NCBI RefSeq assembly: GCF_019200975.1
Contig: NZ_JAHTMR010000004.1
Span: 1 to 64,000, forward strand
Reading direction: 5' to 3'
From: Pseudomonas sp. PD9R
GTDB lineage: Bacteria; Pseudomonadota; Gammaproteobacteria; Pseudomonadales; Pseudomonadaceae
Length of the DNA stretch: 64,000 nucleotides
In this document: one piece after another, positions 45,103-55,952 of the stretch
Layout: the number at the start of each line of letters is the position of its first letter
How positions within the stretch are numbered: the stretch's first letter is position 1
Notes under the pieces: model-generated
Databases searched by the model: none
Told to the model about the DNA's origin: nothing
The model's input: the letters and a program-made list of their open reading frames with translations, nothing else
Made by a program: the position numbers and the translations under genes

Positions 45103-45180
45103 GTAGAAGCTGCCGAAGGCTGCGATCTTTTGATCTTAAATCCAGGGTCAAAAGATCGCAGCCTTCGGCAGCGCCTACAA
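45103..45180. repeat. REP family A inverted doublet
   Basis: tgtagaagctgccgaaggct ... gatcgcagccttcggcagcg between the MFS start and the end of the arn operon; may end the arn transcript. Confidence 0.85.
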
Positions 45181-46761
45181 GGGGCGGTGCAGCAGGACGA
45201 AATCGTTTTTGTCGAAACGTCCGTTCAGAACTGGCGTCAACGCGCCCAAAGGCGTGCCATGCAGGGCGCGGTAGTCGCTTTGATCCATCACCAGCCACAG
45301 CGGCCCCTGAAGGTTTTCCAGTTCCTGAATCGACTCGGTAAACACCGGTTGCACGTCCTGCTCGATATTGACCATGAACTTGATGGCCTTGGCGTCTTTG
45401 CCCATGCCGTGCAGCACCAGCGGCGCGGGGTCCTTTTGCACTTGTGCAAAGGTTGCGCGGCTGAAAGATTGGGTGTCGTAGAGCTGCCGCTCGACCGGTT
45501 CGAACACCAGTATGCACACCGACCACAGCGCCAGAACCGCAGAAAACGCCAGGACTTGCGCACGCCAGCGCGCTTTCGCAAGTACCGCCAACGCGATCAC
45601 TTGCAAACTACCGAGCACAATCAACACCGGACCCAGGCTGGTCAAAACTTGTGGATAACGTCGCTGGGCAAGCAGCAATCCGCCGATCAAAAGCGCGGGC
45701 AGCAGCAGCCACATACCCTGCATCAATACGCGTATTCCATTGAACAGCCGGCCCTGAGCCACCGCAAAAGGGTACGCCGCAATGATCGCCGCCATAGGCA
45801 GCATAGGCAGCATATACCGGGCCTTTTTTGCCTGAGGTATGGAGAGTCCCAGCATGACGATCAACCCGGCCGCGGCGCAGTACTGCACCAAGCGCAACGC
45901 CGGCCCGTTCTGACGAGGGTTACCCAGCAGCACCGCGACCAAGGTCAGCAATGCCAATGGATAGGCCAGCGCGTAGTTACCGATTGAGCTCGTGAAGTAA
46001 TACAGCGAACCGCTGACGCCTTCGCTGCCGTCCATGCGTCCCATGAACTGCATGCGAATCACATCCTGCATGAAGATCGGGCCGCCGCTGGTTTCGGCCA
46101 GCCACAGCAGGGCACCGACGCACACCGCCAGCAGCAGTGCGGCGGTCAAACCAAAACCAAACAGTCGCTGCCAATCACGATTGAGCATGTAGTAGCTGCA
46201 AAGCATGCCCGTGGGTACGACCAGTCCGATCGGCCCGCGAACGCCGAAACCAAGCAGCAACAGGAACAGGATCAGCACCCAACGGCGCCGCGCCGCGAAA
46301 TGATCGGCGGCATAGCCCAGGTAAAACACGGCAAACGCCACCGCTGCCAGCATCAAATCCTGGGACACGGCGCGGGTTTCGGTGACGAAGGTGTTGGTCA
46401 GCAGCATCAGGGCGATGCTCAGCAGTGCCCAGCGTCTGGAATACGGCGCCACCAGTCGGTACATCAAGGTAACGATGACCGCCCCGGCGATGGCGCTCGG
46501 CAGCCAGGCACTCAGGCTGTTGACCTGCCCGAACGGCAGGGCCAGCAGCCAGATAAACACCGTCGAAAGCGCCGAGTAGTCGGCGTAAGGCTGGCCATAG
46601 GTGGTGGGGAAAAACGACGGCCCGTGGCGCAACATCTCCTGGGCAAACATCACGAAGCGCGAATCGAAGCCGATTGGCGCCTGCTGATAGACCCCGGCGC
46701 TGAATAACAGCAGCGCCAACAGCCCGACGACGAAGGACTGCTGGCGGATACTCAGGGTCAT
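45175..46761 (-). CDS. GT39-family membrane glycosyltransferase at the end of the arn operon
   Basis: Polytopic protein of 528 residues with about eleven to twelve helices and an ArnT/PMT-like fold. The first periplasmic loop GFDSRFVMFAQEML corresponds to the catalytic DETRYAQI region of ArnT but is divergent (D at DSRF). The start overlaps the ugd stop by 4 bp. It is not part of the P. aeruginosa arn set as I recall it. It probably transfers a sugar from a polyprenyl phosphate, perhaps to lipid A or core; donor and acceptor are unknown. Confidence 0.82.
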   Translation of the reverse strand: MTLSIRQQSFVVGLLALLLFSAGVYQQAPIGFDSRFVMFAQEMLRHGPSFFPTTYGQPYADYSALSTVFIWLLALPFGQVNSLSAWLPSAIAGAVIVTLMYRLVAPYSRRWALLSIALMLLTNTFVTETRAVSQDLMLAAVAFAVFYLGYAADHFAARRRWVLILFLLLLGFGVRGPIGLVVPTGMLCSYYMLNRDWQRLFGFGLTAALLLAVCVGALLWLAETSGGPIFMQDVIRMQFMGRMDGSEGVSGSLYYFTSSIGNYALAYPLALLTLVAVLLGNPRQNGPALRLVQYCAAAGLIVMLGLSIPQAKKARYMLPMLPMAAIIAAYPFAVAQGRLFNGIRVLMQGMWLLLPALLIGGLLLAQRRYPQVLTSLGPVLIVLGSLQVIALAVLAKARWRAQVLAFSAVLALWSVCILVFEPVERQLYDTQSFSRATFAQVQKDPAPLVLHGMGKDAKAIKFMVNIEQDVQPVFTESIQELENLQGPLWLVMDQSDYRALHGTPLGALTPVLNGRFDKNDFVLLHRPL

Positions 46762-48146
46762 GACGATTGAGCGACCACCGAAGCGGCAGACCATTGCTGA
46801 TGCGGGATCGGCAATTTGCGCGACTCGCCACGGCCCATCGGGAAGTACAGGAAACCATTGCGAGACAGGCGCTCGGCGTCGTACAGGTTACGGCCGTCGA
46901 AAATCACCGGAGCGCTGAGCCGCTGACGGATCAGATCGAAATCCGGTGCCTTGAACTGTTGCCATTCGGTGCAGATGATCAGCGCGTCGGCGCCGTTCAA
47001 TACCGATTCCGGCGTCCCCATGAGCGCCAGTTTGGCTTCATCGGGATACAGATTCTGGGTTTCCTGCATCGCTTCCGGGTCGAACGCCCGCACGCTGGCA
47101 CCGGCGGCCCACAACGATTCGAGCAGGACCCGGCTCGGCGCATCGCGCATGTCGTCGGTGTTGGGTTTGAACGCCAGGCCCCACAAGGCGAAGGTCTTGC
47201 CGCGCAGATCGCCCTGGTAGAACGCATTGATGCGTTCGAACAGCTTGTGTTTCTGCCGCTGATTGATGGCTTCCACCGCTTGCAACAGGTCGCTGGAGCA
47301 GTGGGCCTCTTGGGCGCTGTGGATCAGGGCGCGCATGTCTTTGGGGAAGCACGAGCCGCCGTAACCGCAGCCGGGGTAAATGAAGTGGTAACCGATGCGC
47401 GAGTCGGCGCCGATGCCCAATCGGACCGATTCAATGTCCGCACCCAGGTGCTCGGCCAGTTCGGCAATCTGGTTGATGAAACTGATTTTGGTCGCCAGCA
47501 TGCAGTTGGCGGCATATTTGGTCAGCTCGGCGCTGCGCAGGTCCATGAACATGATCCGGTCATGGTTGCGGTTGAACGGTGCATACAGATCACGCATCAC
47601 ATCACGCACTTCATCTCGTTCGCAGCCGATGATGATGCGGTCCGGGCGCCGGCAGTCGGTCACGGCCGAGCCTTCCTTGAGAAACTCCGGGTTGGAGACA
47701 ATATCGAACTGCAACAACCGCCCGCTCTTGATCAGGCACTTGTCGATGTGCTCGCGCAAGGCATCTCCGGTCCCCACCGGCACTGTGGATTTCTCCACCA
47801 GAATGGCCGGCTGTTCGCGATGCCGCGCCACGGCATCGCCTACAGACAGTACGTAACGCAAGTCCGCCGAGCCATCGTCCCGAGACGGTGTGCCGACGGC
47901 GATGAACAACACCTGGCCGTGTTGTACGGCGAATTTTTCGTCAGAAGTGAACTGCAGGCGCTTGGCGTCGAGGCTTTCACGTACCAGGCTGGCCAGCCCC
48001 GGCTCGAAAATGCTCACGTGGCCTTGTTTCAGTAACTCGATCTTTTTTTCGTCAACGTCCATGCAGACCACGTCGTGACCGACTTCAGCCAATACGGCTG
48101 CCTGTACAAGGCCGACGTAACCGCTACCAAATACGCTAATTTTCAT
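46758..48146 (-). CDS. ugd: UDP-glucose 6-dehydrogenase Ugd/PmrE
   Basis: Enzyme of 462 residues that oxidises UDP-glucose twice to UDP-glucuronate, first step to 4-amino-4-deoxy-L-arabinose (L-Ara4N). The N-terminal NAD motif [18 protein letters not shown] is at 7-24 and the catalytic Cys lies in [15 protein letters not shown]. The C-terminal ~40 residues after GRNLYD form a tail. Eighth gene of the arn operon, overlapping both neighbours by 4 bp. Confidence 0.94.
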   Translation of the reverse strand: MKISVFGSGYVGLVQAAVLAEVGHDVVCMDVDEKKIELLKQGHVSIFEPGLASLVRESLDAKRLQFTSDEKFAVQHGQVLFIAVGTPSRDDGSADLRYVLSVGDAVARHREQPAILVEKSTVPVGTGDALREHIDKCLIKSGRLLQFDIVSNPEFLKEGSAVTDCRRPDRIIIGCERDEVRDVMRDLYAPFNRNHDRIMFMDLRSAELTKYAANCMLATKISFINQIAELAEHLGADIESVRLGIGADSRIGYHFIYPGCGYGGSCFPKDMRALIHSAQEAHCSSDLLQAVEAINQRQKHKLFERINAFYQGDLRGKTFALWGLAFKPNTDDMRDAPSRVLLESLWAAGASVRAFDPEAMQETQNLYPDEAKLALMGTPESVLNGADALIICTEWQQFKAPDFDLIRQRLSAPVIFDGRNLYDAERLSRNGFLYFPMGRGESRKLPIPHQQWSAASVVAQSS

Positions 48147-48544
48147 GGTGCACTCCTAAATTCGGGCGCGCGAGCAGGTCGAGAGTTAATGGTGATGACG
48201 CCGAGGATGACCAGCGCCACCCCGAGGCTTTTGGAAAGGCTGAAATGTTCGTTGAACAGCGGCAGGCTTGCCGCCGCCAGATACACCAGCGCGTAGCTGA
48301 TGCTCAGCAGCGAGTAGGCCCGGCCCAGAGGCAGATCCCGCAGGGCGGCGAGCCAGCAGAGCATCGACAGCGCATAGGCGAAAATTGCCGCCAGCACCAC
48401 CGCGATTGCGGTCAGGTCGATGTGAGCGCTGAGCCATTGTTCGGGCGACGGCAGGCGACTCATGCTCCAGCGCATGCCCAACTGAGCGGCGCTGACCAGC
48501 AGCACACTGCCCAGGGCGAAGGTGACTCCGCGACGCAGGTTCAT
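48143..48544 (-). CDS. arnF: L-Ara4N-phosphoundecaprenol flippase subunit ArnF
   Basis: Small membrane protein of 133 residues with four helices, EamA/SMR-like. Works with ArnE to flip undecaprenyl phosphate-L-Ara4N to the periplasmic face. The motif [21 protein letters not shown] is typical of the second half. It overlaps arnE and ugd by 4 bp each. Confidence 0.92.
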   Translation of the reverse strand: MNLRRGVTFALGSVLLVSAAQLGMRWSMSRLPSPEQWLSAHIDLTAIAVVLAAIFAYALSMLCWLAALRDLPLGRAYSLLSISYALVYLAAASLPLFNEHFSLSKSLGVALVILGVITINSRPARAPEFRSAP

Positions 48545-48885
48545 GTGTGTTGCCCCAGCAAAACCACGCCACCGATCACCAGCGCTACACCCAGCCAGTG
48601 ACGACGGTCGATGGTTTCATGAAAAACGAAGCGTGCGACCAGGGTGATCAGCACGAAATTGAGGCTCAGCATCGGGTAGGCGATGCCCACTTCGAGGCGC
48701 TGCAAAACCAGCAACCACACCAGCAGGCCCAGGCCAAGGGCAACAAGCGCCAACCATAACCAAGGCGAACGCAGTTTCTCGGCCCAGCCCGAGGGTTGCC
48801 CGCGCCAGCTTTCAACGGCGTACTTCTGGGCGATCTGACCAAGGCATGTCAGCAGGCAGGCAAACAGTAGTAGAAGCAGGCTCAC
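48541..48885 (-). CDS. arnE: L-Ara4N-phosphoundecaprenol flippase subunit ArnE
   Basis: Membrane protein of 114 residues with four helices, partner of ArnF. Conserved segments are [12 protein letters not shown] near the N-terminus, [22 protein letters not shown] in helix 3 and [15 protein letters not shown] at the end. 4-bp overlaps with arnT and arnF. Confidence 0.92.
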   Translation of the reverse strand: MSLLLLLFACLLTCLGQIAQKYAVESWRGQPSGWAEKLRSPWLWLALVALGLGLLVWLLVLQRLEVGIAYPMLSLNFVLITLVARFVFHETIDRRHWLGVALVIGGVVLLGQHT

Positions 48886-50531
48886 GGTGCCGCCTGCGGA
48901 ATAATCAAAATCACAATGTTGCCTTGTTCATAACGCTGGCCTTCCTTGGGCAGCTGATCGAGCTCGTGCAGTTCGTCGTCACCCTTGACCCGCATTACCA
49001 CACCGACCGAACCGTGCTGACGGGCGTTGCGCATCCATTGCTGGACCTGATTGGGGTCGACTCGCTGCTTTATCGAGTCAGGATAGGCAAGGCCATATTT
49101 CAATTCGCCTATCGTGTTGTACAAAGCCACATCCGGGCGTTTCATGCGCCAGGCCAGGGCCGATGCGGCGCCCAGGTCATTGCTCAGCAATTGTCCGGTC
49201 TGGCTGAGTTCCTGAGCGTGATCGAGGATGAACTGGTCGGGCATTTTGTTGGCGACCACCGAATTAGGCAGTCCTGCGGGCAGCACGGCGATCAGCAAAA
49301 GGCTGCCGAAGGCTGGCGCGGCCCAGCATTGCAGGGGGCGAAACGCTTGCAGCAGGTTGGCCATGATCCAGCCAATCAGGCCGATGAACACCAGTACCAG
49401 ATTGTGCAGTTCATGGTCGTACAGCGGCTTTTTCAGTTGCAGGTAAACCAGAGCCAGCAGGGTGACCACGCCCAGTATCAGGTTCAGCAGTCCGTTGAGG
49501 CCGAGCGTGCGGCCTTGTTCGAGCTTCAAGCGATCGGCCAGAGCGTTGCCCAAAAGCAAGGCCAATGGCAGCAGGCAGGGCAGAATGTAGGCGGGCAGCT
49601 TGCCTTTGCTCAGGCTGAAAAAGATCAGCGGCATCAGCAGCCACAACAACAGGAAGCCGATTTGAGCCTCGCGTCGGGTCTGCCAGGCTTGCTTGAGCGC
49701 GGCGGGCAGCAACGCGACCCACGGCAAGCTGAAGCCCACCAGCAACGGCAAATAGAACCACCACGGCGCGTCATGTTGTGCATCGTCACCGGCGAAGCGA
49801 CGAATGTGTTCATGCCAGAAGAAGAACCTCCAGTAATCGGGTTCGTGGGCATGCACGGCCAAAGCCCATGGCAAGCTGACGACGACCGCCACCACAATCG
49901 CCACCGGGCCGTAAACGAGCAATTCACGCCAGCGTTTTTGCCACACCACCCAAGGCAGGGCGACCAGCACCGGCAATAACCAGGCGAGAAAACCCTTGGT
50001 CATGAAACCCATGCCACAGGCCAGCCCTAGCACCGCCCAACCTGCAAGGCGCTGACCACGACCGTGACTGTCCAGCGCGAACCACAACCCCACCAGGCTC
50101 AAATTGACCCAGAACGTGAATTGCGGATCGAGATTGGCATAACCGGCCGAGCCGGCCACCACGGTGAAACTCATGTACAGCAGCGCGCAGGCGAAACTCT
50201 TGCGTAGCTCGTTCCACATCCGGCGGGCGACCAGGTAACACAGCATTACGCTCAGCGCGGTGCTCAATGCCGAAGCGAAACGCACACCGAACAGGTTTTG
50301 CCCAAACACCGCTTGACCGAGAGCGATCATCCAGTAGCCGGCTGCCGGTTTTTCGAAATAGCGTACGGTCATGAAGTGCGGCGAAATCCAGTTGCCACTC
50401 AGCAGCATGTCCTGGCTGATCTGGGCATAGCGGGTTTCATCGGGAATCCACAAGCCATGGGTGCCCATTGGCAGCAGGTAGGCCAGCACCATAAGGGCCA
50501 GCAACATTGGCAGCGCCCAACGCTTGCTCAT
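48882..50531 (-). CDS. arnT: Undecaprenyl phosphate-L-Ara4N transferase ArnT
   Basis: GT-C (GT39/GT83) glycosyltransferase of 549 residues that moves L-Ara4N from undecaprenyl phosphate to lipid A in the periplasmic leaflet, giving polymyxin resistance. About twelve membrane helices; the first periplasmic loop has the catalytic [21 protein letters not shown] and [17 protein letters not shown]. The soluble C-terminal domain covers about 430-549. A second, closely similar copy lies at 60.9 kb. Confidence 0.94.
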   Translation of the reverse strand: MSKRWALPMLLALMVLAYLLPMGTHGLWIPDETRYAQISQDMLLSGNWISPHFMTVRYFEKPAAGYWMIALGQAVFGQNLFGVRFASALSTALSVMLCYLVARRMWNELRKSFACALLYMSFTVVAGSAGYANLDPQFTFWVNLSLVGLWFALDSHGRGQRLAGWAVLGLACGMGFMTKGFLAWLLPVLVALPWVVWQKRWRELLVYGPVAIVVAVVVSLPWALAVHAHEPDYWRFFFWHEHIRRFAGDDAQHDAPWWFYLPLLVGFSLPWVALLPAALKQAWQTRREAQIGFLLLWLLMPLIFFSLSKGKLPAYILPCLLPLALLLGNALADRLKLEQGRTLGLNGLLNLILGVVTLLALVYLQLKKPLYDHELHNLVLVFIGLIGWIMANLLQAFRPLQCWAAPAFGSLLLIAVLPAGLPNSVVANKMPDQFILDHAQELSQTGQLLSNDLGAASALAWRMKRPDVALYNTIGELKYGLAYPDSIKQRVDPNQVQQWMRNARQHGSVGVVMRVKGDDELHELDQLPKEGQRYEQGNIVILIIPQAAP

Positions 50532-51415
50532 GCGCCTTGCACTCCCAGCCAGCCTTCACGACCTTCGAGCGCACCGCGCATGACGCGACCGACCGGTAAA
50601 CTGCCGATGGACTCGGGCAACAGATTGCCCAAGGGTTGAAAACGGATGTCACGCTGGCGCGCATCGGCCAGCAGTTGACGAAAATCATTGGCCATCAGAA
50701 TCCCTTCTACTTCGGCATGGATGGTGTAGACATTGAGTTTTTCTGCGCTGAAACGCTCAAGAATGAAGGCGTTGAAGTCTTTGGCTGCAACGCTTGGGCC
50801 GACCACTTCATCGAAAGTCGGCAGGTCCACTGGAATCTGCGGGGCGCCATGACCGCCACCGGCCAACGTCGGCTGGAACAGGCTGTGGCCGCGACAATCG
50901 CTGTTGTAGCGAAAGCCAAAAGCTTGCTTGGCTTCGATCACACGCTCGTCCGCACGCCATCCGGCGACGGCCGAACACTCGACTTTTGCGCCAAGGATGT
51001 CGCTGAGCGTGTCCACGCCGCGACGAATCTGCTCGACCAGTTGCGCGTCGCTCCAGCGCCCGGCATTGGCCTGCCAGCCATGGTGATCCCACGCGTGCAG
51101 GCCGACTTCATGCCCGGCGTCCCGGGCCTGACGCATCAGGTGCCCAAGGTCGCGGCCAATCGGTTTGCCTGGCCACGCGGTGCCGGCCAGCAGGATGTCC
51201 CAGCCATACAGGCCGGCAGCGTTGGAACGGAGCATTTTCCAGAGGAACTGCGGGCGGATAAGGCGCCATAAATGGCGCCCCATATTGTCCGGCCCGACGC
51301 TGAAGAAAAACGTCGCCTTGACCTGTGCTTCGTCCAGTATTTCCAACAACCTCGGCACCCCCTCACGGGTGCCTCGGTAAGTGTCGACATCGATCCGAAG
51401 GCCTGCCTGCATCAA
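50528..51415 (-). CDS. arnD: 4-Deoxy-4-formamido-L-arabinose-phosphoundecaprenol deformylase ArnD
   Basis: NodB-homology (CE4) deformylase of 295 residues that removes the formyl group from undecaprenyl phosphate-L-Ara4FN. Motif 1 reads [14 protein letters not shown] (catalytic Asp pair) and motif 2 [13 protein letters not shown] supplies the two metal His residues. 4-bp overlaps with arnA and arnT. Confidence 0.94.
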   Translation of the reverse strand: MMQAGLRIDVDTYRGTREGVPRLLEILDEAQVKATFFFSVGPDNMGRHLWRLIRPQFLWKMLRSNAAGLYGWDILLAGTAWPGKPIGRDLGHLMRQARDAGHEVGLHAWDHHGWQANAGRWSDAQLVEQIRRGVDTLSDILGAKVECSAVAGWRADERVIEAKQAFGFRYNSDCRGHSLFQPTLAGGGHGAPQIPVDLPTFDEVVGPSVAAKDFNAFILERFSAEKLNVYTIHAEVEGILMANDFRQLLADARQRDIRFQPLGNLLPESIGSLPVGRVMRGALEGREGWLGVQGA

Positions 51416-53403
51416 CGCTTGTCCGCTATTTCGAGCATGGCTTCGCGCAGGAAGAAGTCCAGCGTGTTGCCGATGGTTTCGCTCATTTCCACGGTTGGCG
51501 CCCAGTCCAGCAGACGCTTGGCATTGGCGATGCTCGGTTTGCGATGGGACACGTCCTGGTAGCCGGTGCCGTAGAACGCCTTGCTTTCGACATCGCGGAA
51601 ACCGGCGAACGGCGGGAAGTTGTCGCGCAACGGGTGCGCTTCGAACTGACGCAATAACTCTTCGCCCAACTGGCGAATGCTGGCTTCGTTTTCCGGGTTA
51701 CCGATGTTGATGATCTGGCCGTTGCAGGCATCGTTGTCGTTGTCGATGATGCGCGCCAGGGCTTCGATGCCGTCAGCGATGTCGGTGAAGCAGCGCTTCT
51801 GCTCGCCACCGTCGAACAGGCGGATCGGTGTGCCTTCCACCAGGTTGAGGATCAACTGAGTGATCGCCCGGGAGCTGCCGATCCGTGCCGAGTCCAGGCG
51901 GTCCAGACGCGGGCCCATCCAGTTGAATGGGCGGAACAGGGTGAAGTTCAGACCCTTGGCACCGTAGGCCCAGATCACGCGGTCGAGCAATTGCTTGGAA
52001 ACCGAGTAGATCCAGCGCTGCTTGTTGATTGGACCGACCACCAGGTTGGAGGTGTCTTCGTCGAAATATTGGTCCTGGCACATGCCATAGACTTCGGAAG
52101 TCGACGGGAAGATCACGCGCTTGTTGTACTTGACGCAGTAGCGAACCAGTTTCAGGTTCTCTTCGAAGTCCAGTTCAAATACACGCAGCGGATTGCGGGT
52201 GTATTCGATCGGTGTAGCGATGGCCACCAGCGGCAGGACCACGTCGCATTTCTTGATGTGGTACTCGATCCACTCGGAGTGAATGCTGATATCGCCTTCC
52301 ACATAGTGGAAGTTCGGGTGGCTGCGCAGGCGCTCGATGGCATCGGAGCCGATGTCCAGGCCGTAGACTTCATAACGGTCGTCACGCAGCAGACGCTCGG
52401 ACAGGTGGTTACCGATGAAACCGTTCACACCGAGGATCAGGACACGAGTGCGGCGTGGTTTGCGGCCGGATTCAGCGCCGCGCAATACAGAGCCTTCCAC
52501 CAGACCTAACTCGTTTGCCAGGGCCGAGCCACTCAGATACAGGCCGTTGTCGTTGCGCTGCCCGGCGTTGATCACCAGCGAGTCTTCGCCACAGGCAATG
52601 CGCAGCGGATCGACGCTGATCACCCGGCCCGGGGCCTGGCCTTCGTTGCCCTTTACCACTTGGGCGCTCCACACAATCAGTTTGTGCTCGCCTACCGCGC
52701 AGAATGCGCCCGGATAAGGCTTGGTCACGGCGCGAACCAGGTTGAACAGTTCTTCCGCCGGTTTTTGCCACAGCAATTTGCCGTCAGCCGGAGTACGGCG
52801 GCCAAACACGGTGGCTTTGGATTCGTCCTGCGGGGTCTCGACGACTGTACCCTGCAACAGCGCCGGCAAGGTGTCGCGCAGCAGGTCAGTAGCGGCCACG
52901 CGCAGTTTGCCGTGCAGGCTCAGTGCGGTGTCGCTGCGCTCAATGGCTACCGGTTGCTGGGCGAGAATCGCGCCGGCATCGGCCCGTTTGACCATGCGAT
53001 GCAGGGTCACGCCGGTGTCGGTTTCACCGTTGACCAGTACCCAGTTGGCCGGTGCACGGCCACGGTAGCGTGGCAGTAACGAACCGTGCAGGTTGAACGC
53101 ACCTTTGCGGGCGGTGGCCAGCAAGGGTTCGCTCAGCAGGTTGCGGTAATAGAACGAGAAAATGTAATCGGGGTTGAGCTTGCTGATGCGCTCGATCCAC
53201 AGCGGGTGGTTGGCGTCTTCCGGCGCATGCACCGCGATGCCCTTGTTCGCGCACAATTGCGCAACGGAACCGTAGAAGGCGTTCTCTTTGGGATCATCGG
53301 CGTGGGTGAATACTGCGGCAATTTCGATGCCGCAACTGAGCAAGGTTTCGATGCCGGCACAGCCAATATCGTGATAGGCGAAGACAACAGCTTTTGCGCT
53401 CAT
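51412..53403 (-). CDS. arnA: Bifunctional UDP-L-Ara4N formyltransferase/UDP-GlcA oxidative decarboxylase ArnA
   Basis: Bifunctional enzyme of 663 residues. The N-terminal formyltransferase (1-300) has [18 protein letters not shown] with catalytic Asn and His and DTGVTLHRM with the Asp. The C-terminal SDR decarboxylase (about 315-660) has [15 protein letters not shown] and [10 protein letters not shown]. It oxidises and decarboxylates UDP-glucuronate and formylates UDP-L-Ara4N. 4-bp overlaps on both sides. Confidence 0.95.
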   Translation of the reverse strand: MSAKAVVFAYHDIGCAGIETLLSCGIEIAAVFTHADDPKENAFYGSVAQLCANKGIAVHAPEDANHPLWIERISKLNPDYIFSFYYRNLLSEPLLATARKGAFNLHGSLLPRYRGRAPANWVLVNGETDTGVTLHRMVKRADAGAILAQQPVAIERSDTALSLHGKLRVAATDLLRDTLPALLQGTVVETPQDESKATVFGRRTPADGKLLWQKPAEELFNLVRAVTKPYPGAFCAVGEHKLIVWSAQVVKGNEGQAPGRVISVDPLRIACGEDSLVINAGQRNDNGLYLSGSALANELGLVEGSVLRGAESGRKPRRTRVLILGVNGFIGNHLSERLLRDDRYEVYGLDIGSDAIERLRSHPNFHYVEGDISIHSEWIEYHIKKCDVVLPLVAIATPIEYTRNPLRVFELDFEENLKLVRYCVKYNKRVIFPSTSEVYGMCQDQYFDEDTSNLVVGPINKQRWIYSVSKQLLDRVIWAYGAKGLNFTLFRPFNWMGPRLDRLDSARIGSSRAITQLILNLVEGTPIRLFDGGEQKRCFTDIADGIEALARIIDNDNDACNGQIINIGNPENEASIRQLGEELLRQFEAHPLRDNFPPFAGFRDVESKAFYGTGYQDVSHRKPSIANAKRLLDWAPTVEMSETIGNTLDFFLREAMLEIADKR

Positions 53404-54419
53404 GAAAGAACCTGATCTGAAGAAGTGGAAGAGAAACCGTCAACGGTAATAGCGGGAGCGGGGTCGGCAGGCTGGCTGCGCAGCACCTTTTCAATAAAGA
53501 AGCGCGGCCGGGCGCGAACATCGCTGTACATGCGGCCAAGGTACTCGCCGAGCAGGCCCATGCCGATGAACTGCCCACCGGTGAACACGAACAGCACCGC
53601 GAACAATACAAAGGTGCCACCACCGGCCCAACCGGCACCGAACACCAGGCGCAACAGGATCAGCGCGATCGCGAACAGCACGCCAAGCGCTGCCATGCCG
53701 AAGCCGACAATGCTCAACAAGCGCAGCGGCGTGGTGGTCATGCAGGTGACCAGGTCGAACATCAGGTTGACCAGGCGCATCGGACTGTACTTGGATTCCC
53801 CGTGCTCACGCTCGGCGTGAGTCACCAGGATTTCCGTGGTGTGGCGGGCGAAGCTGTTAGCCAGGATCGGGATGAATGTGCTGCGCTCACGGCAGGCGAG
53901 CATGGCGTCAACGATGGTGCGGCGGTAGGCGCGCAACATGCAGCCGTAGTCGCTCATGGCAACGCCGGTGGACCGTTGCACGGCAAGGTTGATCAGCTTC
54001 GACGGCCAGCGACGCAAGGCCGAGTCCTGTCGGTTATTGCGCACGGTGGCAACCACGTCGTAGCCAAGTTCGGCCTGGGCCACCAGCCGCGGGATTTCCT
54101 CAGGCGGGTTTTGCAGATCGGCGTCGAGGGTAATCACCACGTCGCCTTTGCACTGTTCGAAACCAGCCATGATTGCCGCATGCTGGCCATAATTGCGGTT
54201 GAGAATGACCGCCACTACCGGGCTGCCGGGGCGGGACGCGGCTTGCTCCAGAAGGTGCGCGGAGTCATCGCGGCTGCCATCGTCGACCAGCACAATTTCA
54301 TAGGCATGGTTCAGTTGTTCGCATGCCGCTTCAGTGCGGCGCAGCAGTTCGGGCAGGCTGTCTTCTTCGTTGTAGACCGGAATCACGATCGATACGAAGT
54401 TGATTGGGTAAGGTCTCAC
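53400..54419 (-). CDS. arnC: Undecaprenyl-phosphate L-Ara4FN transferase ArnC
   Basis: GT2-family transferase of 339 residues that loads formylated L-Ara4N onto undecaprenyl phosphate at the cytoplasmic face. The GT-A domain has [27 protein letters not shown] and [11 protein letters not shown]; two C-terminal helices at about 230-300 anchor it. 4-bp overlaps with arnB and arnA. Confidence 0.94.
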   Translation of the reverse strand: MRPYPINFVSIVIPVYNEEDSLPELLRRTEAACEQLNHAYEIVLVDDGSRDDSAHLLEQAASRPGSPVVAVILNRNYGQHAAIMAGFEQCKGDVVITLDADLQNPPEEIPRLVAQAELGYDVVATVRNNRQDSALRRWPSKLINLAVQRSTGVAMSDYGCMLRAYRRTIVDAMLACRERSTFIPILANSFARHTTEILVTHAEREHGESKYSPMRLVNLMFDLVTCMTTTPLRLLSIVGFGMAALGVLFAIALILLRLVFGAGWAGGGTFVLFAVLFVFTGGQFIGMGLLGEYLGRMYSDVRARPRFFIEKVLRSQPADPAPAITVDGFSSTSSDQVLS

Positions 54420-55564
54420 AGGCGTCTGTCCAGGCAGTTTTCAATGGCACCGGCGACGCGCTCGACGTCATCGGTGGTCATGTCGGGGAACAACGGGATC
54501 GAAACCAATCGCGCCGAGTTCCATTCGGTGTTGGGGAGATAAATGTCGGGGTAGCGCTGGCGATACCAAGCGTGCAAGTGCGTCGCGATAAAGTGAATAC
54601 CGGTGCCGATGTTCTGTTCTTGCAAGGCTTTCATGAATGCCTCGCGGTCCAGTCCGCAGTGTTCGGAATCGATACGCAGGATGAACAGGTGCCAGGCGTG
54701 CTGCTGCGAATGGGCCGGAATGGCCAATGGTTGTACCGGCAGGCCTTCCAGGCGCTGCAAATAAGCGGTGGCCAGCTGCGTGCGTTTGGCGTTGATCTCG
54801 TCCAGTCGCTCCAGTTGCACCAGCGCGATGGCGGCATTGATGTCGGCCAGGTTGTATTTGAATCCCGGCTCCATCACTTGAGCCTGGGGTTTGCGGCCAT
54901 GGGTCAGGCGGTCATACGCGTCGACGCCCAGGCCATGGAATTTGAGCATGCGTACGCGCGAGGCCAGGGCTTCATCATCGCTGACGAACATCGCGCCTTC
55001 GGCGCAGGTCATGTTCTTGATTGCGTGGAACGAAAAAATCGCCGTGCCTTGGGCACCGACGTGGCGACCTTTGTACAAGGTGCCAGCTGCGTGGGCAGCG
55101 TCTTCGATAACGGCGATGCCGTGTTTGTCAGCCAGCGCATACAGTGGGTCGAGATCGAACGCGGCGCCGGCGTAATGCACCGGGATGATCGCTTTGGTAC
55201 GCGGGGTGATCGCTGCCTCGATGCTCGCCAGGTCGCTCATTAGTGTGTCGCGATCAACGTCCACGAACACCGGGGTGGCGCCCAACAGGCAGATCATGTT
55301 GGCGGTGGAAACCCAAGTCTGCGACGGCGTGATGACTTCATCACCGGGACCGATGCCCAAAGCCAACAAAGTGATATGCATCCCGCCAGTGGCGGAGGAC
55401 AGTGCCACCGCATGTCGGCAGCCGACATAGTTGGCAAAATGTTCTTCCAGTGCCTGGTTTTTTGGCCCGGTAGTGATCCAGCCTGAACGCAGTACTTGTT
55501 CTACGGCTGCGATTTCCTCATCGCCGATACTGGGGCGGGAGAAGGGGAGAAAAGCCTGACTCAT
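54416..55564 (-). CDS. arnB: UDP-4-amino-4-deoxy-L-arabinose aminotransferase ArnB
   Basis: PLP-dependent DegT/ArnB aminotransferase of 382 residues that converts UDP-L-Ara4O to UDP-L-Ara4N with glutamate. The Schiff-base lysine is in [15 protein letters not shown] at about residue 184; [15 protein letters not shown] and IEDAAHAAG are conserved. ATG 55564 starts [17 protein letters not shown], the usual N-terminus. First gene of the arn operon, behind a leader with two inverted repeats. Confidence 0.94.
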   Translation of the reverse strand: MSQAFLPFSRPSIGDEEIAAVEQVLRSGWITTGPKNQALEEHFANYVGCRHAVALSSATGGMHITLLALGIGPGDEVITPSQTWVSTANMICLLGATPVFVDVDRDTLMSDLASIEAAITPRTKAIIPVHYAGAAFDLDPLYALADKHGIAVIEDAAHAAGTLYKGRHVGAQGTAIFSFHAIKNMTCAEGAMFVSDDEALASRVRMLKFHGLGVDAYDRLTHGRKPQAQVMEPGFKYNLADINAAIALVQLERLDEINAKRTQLATAYLQRLEGLPVQPLAIPAHSQQHAWHLFILRIDSEHCGLDREAFMKALQEQNIGTGIHFIATHLHAWYRQRYPDIYLPNTEWNSARLVSIPLFPDMTTDDVERVAGAIENCLDRRL

Positions 55565-55587
55565 GGGCACCTCGGGGCTGAAAAAAA

Positions 55588-55602
55588 TAGCCGTTGAGGC
55601 TA
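55588..55602 (-). promoter_or_regulatory. Terminator-like stem-loop in the arnB leader
   Basis: On the minus strand a 5-bp stem TAGCC/GGCTA with a 5-base loop is followed directly by seven T residues, about 24 bases before the arnB ATG. The stem is short, so termination would be inefficient; an attenuator or chance are both possible. Confidence 0.35.
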
Positions 55603-55618
55603 AAAAAAAACACATCCG

Positions 55619-55640
55619 GTTTTAGCATAGACGCTAAAAC
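55619..55640. promoter_or_regulatory. Perfect inverted repeat upstream of arnB
   Basis: GTTTTAGC, six-base spacer, GCTAAAAC: eight bases perfectly inverted, 55-76 bases upstream of the arnB ATG. Suits a dimeric regulator site or a leader hairpin. The regulator is not identified. Confidence 0.45.
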
Positions 55641-55777
55641 AAAAGCCGCATCAATTAGTTACCTAAGAGAAATGAGAAACTGCATCAGTTGACTTTTTCT
55701 GCCCTGGCCGGCAGGTTGGGCGCCCATCAGAGCCAGTCGCATTGTTATGAGGGTATGCTCGATTTTGTGAAAGGAAC

Positions 55778-55819
55778 ATGAAAAAACGGTTGGCGAATCG
55801 TTTATCTGAAGGCTATTAA
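55778..55819 (+). CDS. Possible 13-residue leader peptide before the recombinase
   Basis: ATG 55778 with AAGGA three bases upstream, encoding a very basic 13-residue peptide beginning MKKRLANRL. It ends 133 bases before the likely recombinase start. A short spacing and small size make this speculative. Confidence 0.2.
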   Translation: MKKRLANRLSEGY

Positions 55820-55952
55820 GCGACTGTTCAGACTTCTGCCGTTTATCGCTGCTTTTAACGGAAACTTCCTACAGAAAGTGTCGCCTTCTATATCGACGAT
55901 GTTTCATTTATTAGTTGTTTCATTGAACTGTTTTCATTCAAGGCCGTTTCGT

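Larger units (their letters stand above)
55565..55952. other. Gap holding the arn leader and recombinase upstream region
   Basis: AT-rich 388-base stretch between the divergent arnB and recombinase genes. It holds two inverted repeats near arnB (55588-55602 and 55619-55640), a 13-codon ORF (55778-55819) with an AAGGA ribosome-binding site, and no REP element. The arn promoter must lie here; no convincing PmrA direct repeat is seen by eye. Confidence 0.5.

Noticed and set aside
46767..48035. 422-codon frame antisense to ugd
   Set aside because: Shadow of ugd, which has the full NAD and cysteine motifs.
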